This document shows, one piece after another, positions 24,503 through 30,598 of a DNA stretch of 30,598 nucleotides. The stretch's first letter is position 1. Each line of letters opens with the position of its first letter. This stretch comes from an uncultured Prevotella sp. (GTDB lineage: Bacteria; Bacteroidota; Bacteroidia; Bacteroidales; Bacteroidaceae). A model generated the notes under the pieces. The model did no database searches. It was not told the origin of the DNA and worked only from the letters and a program-made list of their open reading frames with translations. Position numbers and translations under genes: made by a program. Location of the stretch: assembly GCA_900769275.1 (NCBI GenBank), contig CAAGGA010000046.1:1-30598 (forward strand). Reading direction: 5' to 3'.

Positions 24503-25543
24503 ATGCTGACAGAAAAAATAGAGGCACTTCTCAAAGAAGTGAATGCGCTGACAGCCTCCAGTGCAGAGGAAATAGAGGCTCTGCGTCTGAAATATCTCAG
24601 CAAGAAAGGCGAGATAAACAGCCTCATGGCAGACTTTCGCAACGTGCCGGCAGAGGACAAAAAGGCTGTGGGCATGAAAATCAACGAACTGAAACAGGCT
24701 GCCCTCGACAAGATAAACGGACTGAAGGAAACGGTTGCCACAAAGGACACCATCGCTGACGACATTGACCTGACGCGCACCCCCTACCCCGTAAGGTTAG
24801 GAACACGTCATCCGCTGTCCATCGTAAAGAACGAAATAGTGGAGATTTTCCAGCGTATGGGCTTCACCCTCGCTGACGGTCCCGAGGTAGAGGACGACCT
24901 TCACGTCTTCACAAAGATGAACTTTGCAGCCGACCACCCTGCCCGCGATATGCAGGACACATTCTTCGTGGAGCAAAGTCCCCTCAACGACGTGACCAAG
25001 AACATCATCCTCCGTTCGCATACATCAAGCGTGCAGGCACGTGTCATGGAGCAGGGACAGCCCCCTATCCGCGTGATATGCCCCGGACGGGTGTTCCGCA
25101 ACGAAGCCATCACGGCGCGCGCCCACTGCTTCTTCCATCAGATAGAGGGACTCTACATCGACAAAGGAGTCTCTTTCACCGACCTCAAGCAGGTCATGCT
25201 CACATTCGCGCAGGAAATGTTCGGACCCGACACACAGATACGCCTGCGTCCAAGCTATTTCCCCTTCACCGAACCATCAGCAGAAATGGACATCTCCTGC
25301 CATATCTGCGGAGGCAAGGGATGCAGTTTCTGCAAGCATACAGGATGGGTAGAGATACTGGGATGCGGCATGGTAGATCCCAACGTCCTCGAACTTTGCG
25401 GCATCGACTCCAAGGTATATTCCGGCTATGCCTTCGGTCTCGGAGTGGAACGTATCACAAACCTCAAGTACCACGTATCCGACCTCCGTATGTTCTCCGA
25501 GAACGACACCCGTTTCCTACAGCAATTCGAGGCAGCAAACTAA
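24503..25543 (+). CDS. pheS: Phenylalanine--tRNA ligase alpha subunit
   Basis: PheS is the catalytic subunit that charges tRNAPhe, working as an alpha2-beta2 enzyme with PheT, which is not in the window. From ATG 24503 the product has 346 residues, near the family length. An N-terminal coiled-coil arm (about 1-85; 'EKIEALLKEVNALTASS') is followed by the class II core. Motifs seen are 'HPLSIVKNEIVEIFQRMGF', motif 2 'RVICPGRVFRNEAITARAH' with 'FHQIEGLYID', and motif 3 'FGLGVERI'. The Cys cluster CHICGGKGCSFCKHTGW is typical of bacterial PheS. The upstream extension to 24368 is rejected on promoter position and lack of homology. Confidence 0.97.
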   Translation: MLTEKIEALLKEVNALTASSAEEIEALRLKYLSKKGEINSLMADFRNVPAEDKKAVGMKINELKQAALDKINGLKETVATKDTIADDIDLTRTPYPVRLGTRHPLSIVKNEIVEIFQRMGFTLADGPEVEDDLHVFTKMNFAADHPARDMQDTFFVEQSPLNDVTKNIILRSHTSSVQARVMEQGQPPIRVICPGRVFRNEAITARAHCFFHQIEGLYIDKGVSFTDLKQVMLTFAQEMFGPDTQIRLRPSYFPFTEPSAEMDISCHICGGKGCSFCKHTGWVEILGCGMVDPNVLELCGIDSKVYSGYAFGLGVERITNLKYHVSDLRMFSENDTRFLQQFEAAN

Positions 25544-25885
25544 GAGTCCTACGAGAGCGGGGTACGGTGACAAGCGACAAGCATCAATGTCTTGACTCCC
25601 GTAAATGGCATCCTCACGGACTGATACCGTCAGTTGCATTTACCCATAACGAAAAAATTGCCAATGTCAATTTTGTCCTATAGGTAAAGCAACTTAACCT
25701 CTTTGTAACACATTACAAATCAATATAATACAAAAAGCGTTGATATTACGTCGCAAAAGCTTAGCTTTTACCATGTAATATCAACGCTTTTACGTTGCAA
25801 TATCTATGCTTTTGCAATGCAATATCAACGCTGTCAATTTTGTCCTATTCTCTCCCCTCACATTTCTTTCAAAAAAAAACATAAA
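25544..25885. other. Structured 342-bp gap between pheS and the UDG-family gene
   Basis: There is no coding frame worth calling. After pheS there is a possible hairpin in which GTAAATGGCA (25601-25610) pairs with TGCATTTAC (25635-25643), enclosing an inner ACGG/CCGT stem. A 22-bp repeat/palindrome block (25733-25832) then follows, flanked by a 16-bp direct repeat. The gap is between convergent genes, so termination in both directions is expected here. Confidence 0.5.
25666..25848. repeat. 22-bp repeat/palindrome block bounded by a 16-bp direct repeat
   Basis: GTCAATTTTGTCCTAT occurs at 25666-25681 and 25833-25848, exactly 16 bp in each. Between them a 17-bp perfect inverted repeat pairs 25733-25749 with 25775-25791 (AAAAGCGTTGATATTAC arm). 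It has a nested AAAAGC-TTA-GCTTTT hairpin at 25755-25769. The right arm starts a 22-bp tandem series (25777-25798, 25799-25820, partial 25821-25832) with the core AATATCAACGCTTTT or AATATCTATGCTTTT. Confidence 0.85.
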
Positions 25886-26530
25886 TCAACGACTCATGCC
25901 GTCCGCCAGAAAGCGGCGGAACATCAGTTCGTAATAAGCGGTCTTTTTCTCAAGGGAAAGGGGATAGGCACGTGACGAGGATGGAAGACGGTAGAGGAAA
26001 AGCGGCTTTGGGACTGACTCCTGCATAGGGATAGGGACACACTCTCCCGTCCTCGGCACTTCGGGAACGGAGAGCATGGCACAGAGAGTTGCCGTAGCCT
26101 TCTCTCCCGTCGTCACTATGACACGGCAGTCGGGGATGCTTCGGAGCATTGCCACTACGTCCGTAGGCTCCACCACCTCCAGGAACTTGTCCGAAGCATT
26201 GTCCCTCAGACGGCGGACAGCAGTTGCCGTGTCATAGAATCCAATGCCTTTCCGCTCAAGAAAAGGGATTATCCTGTCAAGGCGGAAAGTCTTTCGGGGC
26301 TCATCCACGAAATAGTTTCTGTCACCGAAGAACACCATCCCCTCTATTCTCCAATGGTCATTGGTGAAGTTCGGGTAGAAGAAGTTACAGCACCAGCGTT
26401 TCCTCTGCGGTGGGAAACTGCCAAGGAACAGCACTTTGCAACCACTGGGAAGAAACGGTCGGAGGGGATGATACTCCACTCCATCTCCCGACCTTGCGAT
26501 ATTTTCCTTGTCAAGGTATCTGTCATCCAT
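25886..26530 (-). CDS. Uracil-DNA glycosylase superfamily protein
   Basis: The 214-residue product has an opening strand and loop 'CKVLFLGSFPPQRKRWCCNF' (33-50), resembling the GxxPP/GxxPG motif 1 of UDG-like folds. 'NFTNDHWRIEGMVFF' follows, then 'GIGFYDTATAVRRLRDNASD' and a later strand 'CRVIVTTGEKATATLC', similar to the MUG/TDG-like branch. Near the end 'LYRLPSSSRAY' resembles motif 2 (HPSS-like, with RLPSSS in place of HPS). It probably removes damaged or mismatched bases, but the exact lesion is unknown. It lies downstream of the SprT-like gene, with element B3 between, 9 bp before its ATG. Confidence 0.78.
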   Translation of the reverse strand: MDDRYLDKENIARSGDGVEYHPLRPFLPSGCKVLFLGSFPPQRKRWCCNFFYPNFTNDHWRIEGMVFFGDRNYFVDEPRKTFRLDRIIPFLERKGIGFYDTATAVRRLRDNASDKFLEVVEPTDVVAMLRSIPDCRVIVTTGEKATATLCAMLSVPEVPRTGECVPIPMQESVPKPLFLYRLPSSSRAYPLSLEKKTAYYELMFRRFLADGMSR

Positions 26531-26539
26531 AAATAATCA

Positions 26540-26666
26540 GGTTTTACGGTTGTATGGTTTTACTGTTGTACGGTTTTACGGTTATACGGTTGTACGGTTT
26601 ACGGAGATTTGTGAGGGCTATTGGTAACTTCCGCACAACCGTATAACCTTAAAACCTTATAACCGC
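26540..26666. repeat. Family B inverted-repeat element, copy B3
   Basis: The left arm, 26540-26604, has repeated GGTTTTACGGTTGTACGG-like units. The right arm, 26631-26666, has CCGTATAACC and AAAACCTTATAACCGC. The centre, 26605-26630, belongs to a 32-nt core that matches the reverse complement of B2 at 26 of 32 positions, so the copy is inverted relative to B2. The left arm is expanded compared with the right. It fills the gap between the SprT-like stop and the UDG-family start. Confidence 0.87.
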
Positions 26667-26678
26667 AAGTCAGGCAGT

Positions 26679-27353
26679 TTATATATCCAGAGCCACCATA
26701 TGCTCCATTTCCCGTTGCAGGTCTGACGGCTCTATCCTGTATAGTTTGGGGGTAATGCTGTTAGGATACCTGTTCCAGAACGGAGAAACGCTTCCATACC
26801 ATTTTACGGATTTGATGCGGTAATGCCGTTTCAACAGTTTATTTATCTCAACGACCCTCGTAGAAGCAGCCTGTATGACGCATACCTGTCCGTCATTCAT
26901 CTCAACGACCCCGATGTAATGCCTCTTTATTTTCATCCTTTTGGTCTCCCTCTCCTCCTGCCTCTGACGTGCCATCTCCGTGTCAGAGCCTACTTTATGG
27001 CTGACAGACATATTATAACCATAACGGTTGTTGAAGTCATTCATAATAGACAGGAACACATTGCCGTGGGACGACGTATCTTTTATCCCATTCGACATTA
27101 TGTGATAATGTATCATCTCATGGAGAAGAGTATCTATAATCTCTGCTTCCTCCATGTCGTAGCGCGAACTTATTCGAATCAAGAAGTTGTAACTGACTGT
27201 TCTTCCTGCCGTCTTCTTTACCTTATAATATAGTCTTCCAAGAAAACTACCGGCATTGCTCAATTCTATAGGCACAGGTTTCAGTTTTCCTCCAAAACAT
27301 TGCTTGTTGAGGAAATCGAATTTTTCGTTCAGAAACGGTATGTCCGGGCGCAT
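26679..27353 (-). CDS. SprT-like zinc metallopeptidase-fold protein
   Basis: The 224-residue product has an SprT-like domain (about 5-125) with the zinc motif HEMIH (78-82, in 'TLLHEMIHYHIM') and a third-ligand region SSHGNVF after it. Preceding strands 'GGKLKPVPIELSNAG' and 'FLGRLYY' are typical. The C-terminal part (125-224) is basic (RQRQEERETKRMKIKRHYIG) and may bind nucleic acid; no Cys4 zinc ribbon is seen, unlike many SprT proteins. SPRTN relatives cut DNA-protein crosslinks, which would fit a repair pairing with the UDG-family gene next to it, but activity is inferred. A TAACTTTG box on the minus strand lies about 87 bp upstream. Confidence 0.85.
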   Translation of the reverse strand: MRPDIPFLNEKFDFLNKQCFGGKLKPVPIELSNAGSFLGRLYYKVKKTAGRTVSYNFLIRISSRYDMEEAEIIDTLLHEMIHYHIMSNGIKDTSSHGNVFLSIMNDFNNRYGYNMSVSHKVGSDTEMARQRQEERETKRMKIKRHYIGVVEMNDGQVCVIQAASTRVVEINKLLKRHYRIKSVKWYGSVSPFWNRYPNSITPKLYRIEPSDLQREMEHMVALDI

Positions 27354-27439
27354 ATTTCTCTTGTCTTACGAATAATGAATGCTTGTCACCTGTCAGAAAA
27401 AACAAAGGGGAAAAAGTCTCTTTGACTGAAAATCCTTGA

Positions 27440-27447
27440 CAAAGTTA
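27440..27447 (-). promoter_or_regulatory. -7 box of the SprT-like gene
   Basis: On the minus strand the bases read TAACTTTG, a perfect TAnnTTTG, giving a leader of about 80 nt. No -33 box is clear. Confidence 0.45.
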
Positions 27448-27522
27448 CGCATTTTCCACGAAATTCATACTATAATGCCGACATATATATACACTATCCC
27501 ATAAAAATCGAAAAAATATCAT

Positions 27523-27530
27523 TAACTTTG
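27523..27530 (+). promoter_or_regulatory. -7 box of the GH2 gene
   Basis: TAACTTTG fits TAnnTTTG and lies 46 bp before ATG 27577. No TTTG is found 20 bp upstream, so an activator may be needed. Confidence 0.5.
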
Positions 27531-27576
27531 CATAAGATTTCACCATTACCATAACTACCGTCTAACTCTCCCGACT

Positions 27577-30417
27577 ATGATACGCAAACTACTGACTGCA
27601 TTCCTTATCCCGCTGTCCATTTCACTTTATGCACAGACAAGAATTGACCTGCAAGGCATCTGGCAGTTCCAGATTGACCGTGACAACAGCCTGACTGCAA
27701 TGTCTGACTACAACGACAGTATCCTCTTACCCGGCTCAATGGTCACACGTGGCAAAGGAGACCCCGTCAGCGTGAAGACGCAATGGATCGGTTCACTCTA
27801 TGATTCCTCTTTCTTCTTCAATCCGTATATGGAGAAATATCGTGTAGAAGGAAAGATGAAGTTCCCGTTTTTTCTCACTCCTGAGATCCACTACACAGGG
27901 AACGCATGGTACAGAAAGACGGTAGCCATTCCCAAGAACTGGCGGAAACAGCATATTTTCCTGACACTGGAACGCCCTCATATCGAGACCACCGTATATG
28001 TCAACGGCAAGGAAACCGGGCATCAGATGGGGCTGTCGACTCCACACGTCTATGACATCACCGAGGCTGTAGTGCCGGGAAACGAGAATACCATCGCCAT
28101 AAAGGTATATAACGGCATAGAGAATGTCTGCGTGGGACAGGACTCCCACTCCGTCACCGACCAGACGCAAGGCAACTGGAATGGCATTGCCGGCGACATA
28201 TTCCTGTCATGTCGCCCCACGGGATATATCTCGCACGTGGATGTATTCCCCGACCTGAAAGGGAAAATGGTGCGCATTGTGATAAAAGGCATGACGGGGA
28301 AAAGACGTAATCCTAAGTTTTTCATCGACGGAAAGGAACGCAAGGCAACTGACTGCGGCAGCAATACGTACGACATACACCTCGGCGAGGACATGAGGAC
28401 ATGGGACGAATACGACCCTTACGTATATCAACTCTCGGTAAAGAATGGTGATGATTCCTACAACACAGTATTCGGAATGAGGGAGATAACCGTCAGGGGG
28501 ATGGACATTATGCTCAATGGCAGACCGATGTACGTCCGCGGCACGGTGGGCAACTGCTGCTTTCCTGAGACCGGTTATCCCCCTACCGATGTTGCTTCGT
28601 GGGAGAGAATTATCCGTAAGTGTAAGGAATATGGTCTGAATACCATGCGTTTCCACTCCTACTGCCCTCCTGAAGCGGCGTTTACTGCTGCCGACAGACT
28701 GGGATTCTATCTCCAGCCCGAGGGTCCCTCCTGGCCAAACCACGGTGTGAAGCTGAAAGCAGGGCAGTATATTGACACATATCTCATGGACGAGACAAAG
28801 CGTATCACGGAAGCCTACGGCAACCATCCCTCGTTTGTCATGATGAGTGCTGGCAACGAGCCGGCAGGCAACTGGGTGGCGTGGTGCAACGAATGGGTGG
28901 ATTACTGGAAGAAGACAGACACAAGGCGCATCTACTGCGGTGCCAACGTCGGCGGTGGATGGGCCTGGGACTCCGGTTCACAGTATCATGTCAAGGGCGG
29001 AGCACGTGGTCTGGACTGGGACAAGAAGGCTCCGCAGTCGCAGGATGACTATTATCGGGACATTACCTTCCCCCGCAACTATAAGGGGGACGTGCCTAAC
29101 AATTCCCCGATAATAAGCCATGAACAGGGACAGTGGTGCGCCTTTCCCGACCTGAAAGAGCGTTCGCAATACACAGGTGCCTACAAGGCGAAGAATTTCG
29201 ACATCTTCGAAGACCTCCTCCGTGACAACGGCATGGTCATGCAGGCAGAGAAATTCCTTCATGCAAGCGGAAAACTGCAAGTTCTGGCATACAAATACGA
29301 GATGGAACGCAACTTCCGCACCAAGGACTACACTGGGTTCGTGCTCCTCGGACTCAATGACTACAGCGGTCAGGGAACGGCTCTTGTCGGTCCTCTCAAC
29401 GTCCACTGGAACGAGAAAGGTTACGTCACGGCTGAGCAATGGCGAGAATTCTGCTCGGAAGTAATACCTCTCGCACGATTCCCAAGGTTTACCTATACCA
29501 CTGCCGACACACTGCGCATTCCCGTAGAGATATACAACGCGTCGAAATCTGACCTCATCGGAGCATACACATCTTATAACATAATAGATGCTGAGAGTGG
29601 ACAGACTCTCTTCCATGGCACCCTTACAAGCGGCATGACAGACGTAAAGCGCGGCAAGAACAATGCTGTCGGCGAGATTGTGGAACCACTGCGCCACCTG
29701 TCCTCTCCCCAGAAACTGACCCTTGCCGTCAATGTCACGACAGCGAGGGGCGAATGGAAGAACCATTGGGACTTCTGGGTATATCCCGACAGCGTAACAA
29801 CGGCTGCGCCTACGGATATTTACATCGCTGACACCCTTGACGAGAAGGCTGTCAAAGTGCTGAAACAAGGAGGAAAAGTGTTGCTTACGGCTGCTGGAAA
29901 GGTGCGCTATGGCAATGACATAAAGCAGCATTACCTACCCGTCTTCTGGAACACCTCGTGGTTCAAGATGCGCCCTCCTCATGTCACGGGGGCGTATATC
30001 GACAAGCAGCACGCCATGTTCCGCCATTTCCCTACCGACGACTGGACTAACCTCAACTGGTGGGAACTGGTCAATCGTGCTCAAGTGATGAACCTCTCAG
30101 CCTTTCCCACTGACTACCAGCCGCCCGTGCAGCCTATTGACACGTGGCACGTCAGCCGCAAATGTGGCATGATTATCGAAGCCAACGTATTGTCCGGAAA
30201 ACTTCTCATGACGACTATCGACATACAGAATGCTCTCGACCGCCGCATCGTAGCCCGACAATTGCGCAAGTCTATCCTTGAATATATGGCAAGCGAAGAG
30301 TATAAACCAAGCCTTTCCCTTGACATACAGGTCATCCGTGACCTCTATGAGAAAGAGGCAAAAGCCGTGGATATGTTTACAAAAGACTCCCCCGATGAGT
30401 TGAAACCGAAGATTTAA
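27577..30417 (+). CDS. Secreted family 2 glycoside hydrolase
   Basis: The 946-residue product has a signal peptide ending SLYAQ (1-20). A jelly-roll sugar-binding domain (about 24-210; 'DLQGIWQFQIDRDNS', 'YTGNAWYRKTVAIP', 'LERPHIETTVYVNGKETG') is followed by an Ig-like domain (about 215-305) and a TIM barrel (about 310-600). The acid/base candidate is Glu428 in SAGNEPAGN and the nucleophile candidate Glu516 in IISHEQGQW. A C-terminal part of about 300 residues has further beta domains. This is the GH2 plan; beta-galactosidase or beta-glucuronidase-type exo activity is likely, but the sugar is not fixed by these motifs. It stands alone, not in a SusCD operon. Element A5 starts a few bases after its stop. 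Confidence 0.9.
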   Translation: MIRKLLTAFLIPLSISLYAQTRIDLQGIWQFQIDRDNSLTAMSDYNDSILLPGSMVTRGKGDPVSVKTQWIGSLYDSSFFFNPYMEKYRVEGKMKFPFFLTPEIHYTGNAWYRKTVAIPKNWRKQHIFLTLERPHIETTVYVNGKETGHQMGLSTPHVYDITEAVVPGNENTIAIKVYNGIENVCVGQDSHSVTDQTQGNWNGIAGDIFLSCRPTGYISHVDVFPDLKGKMVRIVIKGMTGKRRNPKFFIDGKERKATDCGSNTYDIHLGEDMRTWDEYDPYVYQLSVKNGDDSYNTVFGMREITVRGMDIMLNGRPMYVRGTVGNCCFPETGYPPTDVASWERIIRKCKEYGLNTMRFHSYCPPEAAFTAADRLGFYLQPEGPSWPNHGVKLKAGQYIDTYLMDETKRITEAYGNHPSFVMMSAGNEPAGNWVAWCNEWVDYWKKTDTRRIYCGANVGGGWAWDSGSQYHVKGGARGLDWDKKAPQSQDDYYRDITFPRNYKGDVPNNSPIISHEQGQWCAFPDLKERSQYTGAYKAKNFDIFEDLLRDNGMVMQAEKFLHASGKLQVLAYKYEMERNFRTKDYTGFVLLGLNDYSGQGTALVGPLNVHWNEKGYVTAEQWREFCSEVIPLARFPRFTYTTADTLRIPVEIYNASKSDLIGAYTSYNIIDAESGQTLFHGTLTSGMTDVKRGKNNAVGEIVEPLRHLSSPQKLTLAVNVTTARGEWKNHWDFWVYPDSVTTAAPTDIYIADTLDEKAVKVLKQGGKVLLTAAGKVRYGNDIKQHYLPVFWNTSWFKMRPPHVTGAYIDKQHAMFRHFPTDDWTNLNWWELVNRAQVMNLSAFPTDYQPPVQPIDTWHVSRKCGMIIEANVLSGKLLMTTIDIQNALDRRIVARQLRKSILEYMASEEYKPSLSLDIQVIRDLYEKEAKAVDMFTKDSPDELKPKI

Positions 30418-30421
30418 CCTC

Positions 30422-30598
30422 CGGTTGTTGGTCTTTGGTTGTTGGTTTTTGGTTAATATTGCTTGGCTAATGGAAGAGTCCTCAGGAGTTAAGACTAAGC
30501 GAACCAAACAACAAAACAACCAAACAACAAAACAACCAAACAACAAAACAACCAAACAACAAAACAACCAAACAACAAAACAACCAAACAACAAAACA
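30422..30598. repeat. Family A inverted-repeat element, copy A5, running off the window
   Basis: The left arm, 30422-30454, has GGTTGTTGGTCTTTGGTTG-like sequence. The centre, 30455-30501, contains CTTGGCTAATGGAAGAGTCC. The right arm is six exact copies of the 16-bp unit AACCAAACAACAAAAC from 30502 to 30597, continuing to the window end. The right arm is far longer than the left, which suggests expansion by slippage. It follows the GH2 stop. Confidence 0.82.

Noticed and set aside
25550..25885. Insertion sequence
   Set aside because: There are repeats and a direct duplication but no transposase frame; at most a non-autonomous element.
28978..29931. 317-codon frame antisense to the GH2 gene
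   Set aside because: It lies wholly inside a clear GH2 coding region on the other strand and has the basic/Cys-rich look of a shadow frame.
30097..30594. 165-codon minus-strand frame with a repetitive hydrophobic start
   Set aside because: Its start is the tandem arm of element A5 and the rest is antisense to the GH2 gene; there is no homology or promoter.
30502..30598. CRISPR-like array
   Set aside because: Units are 16 bp, directly adjacent, with no spacers; it is a tandem arm of an inverted repeat.

Overview
The window looks like a chromosomal segment from a Bacteroidales gut or oral bacterium, most likely a Prevotella/Segatella-like member of the Prevotellaceae. Evidence is a SusC/SusD outer-membrane uptake pair, lipoproteins with Bacteroidetes-style lipoboxes, -7 promoter boxes of the form TAnnTTTG, no obvious Shine-Dalgarno dependence, and Bacteroidetes-only families (DUF4843, PKD-like lipoprotein, DUF4348). 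No phage, insertion sequence, tRNA, rRNA or CRISPR array was found.
Layout. (1) 84-10819, minus strand: a six-gene operon read from right to left, FecR-type anti-sigma factor, SusC with an N-terminal STN signalling domain, SusD, DUF4843 lipoprotein, PKD-like lipoprotein, and a double TlpA-like redoxin. An ECF sigma factor (11060-11620) is divergent from it. Together they form a trans-envelope signalling and uptake locus: ligand at SusCD, STN to FecR, FecR to sigma, sigma presumably back to the operon. (2) 11867-14343, minus: guaA and a sugar-1-phosphate nucleotidyltransferase. (3) 14692-19913, plus: panB, panC, panD, coaBC, coaX, fmt. This is nearly a whole pantothenate-to-CoA block; panE, coaD and coaE are absent. 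(4) 20030-24313, minus: DUF4348 lipoprotein, tsaC, a ClC chloride transporter with CBS domains, and a Rossmann/DUF2520 protein that could be an alternative ketopantoate reductase. (5) 24503-25543, plus: pheS. (6) 25886-27353, minus: SprT-like metalloprotein and a uracil-DNA-glycosylase-family protein. (7) 27577-30417, plus: a secreted family 2 glycoside hydrolase.
The least ordinary signal is between the genes. Eight intergenic elements share one design: long inverted arms built from short simple repeats (GT-rich 5' arm, AC-rich 3' arm) around a mostly 24-47 nt centre. They fall in two families. Family A has AACCAAAC-type arms and a centre related to GCAATGGAGTCGAATGC. Family B has ACGGTTGTACGG-type arms and a centre related to AATAGCCTTGACAAACCTCC. 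Copies occur in both orientations, so the centre is conserved and not just a random loop. Four copies lie between same-strand neighbours, two between convergent genes, one between divergent genes and one after the last gene. In two cases the arm supplies the last codons and stop of a protein. Other unexplained structures are a 5 x 15 bp in-frame tandem repeat between coaX and fmt, a 22-bp repeat/palindrome block bounded by a 16-bp direct repeat after pheS, and a perfect 15-bp hairpin without a T-run after the sigma gene.
All calls come from reading the sequence and family knowledge; no database search was run.
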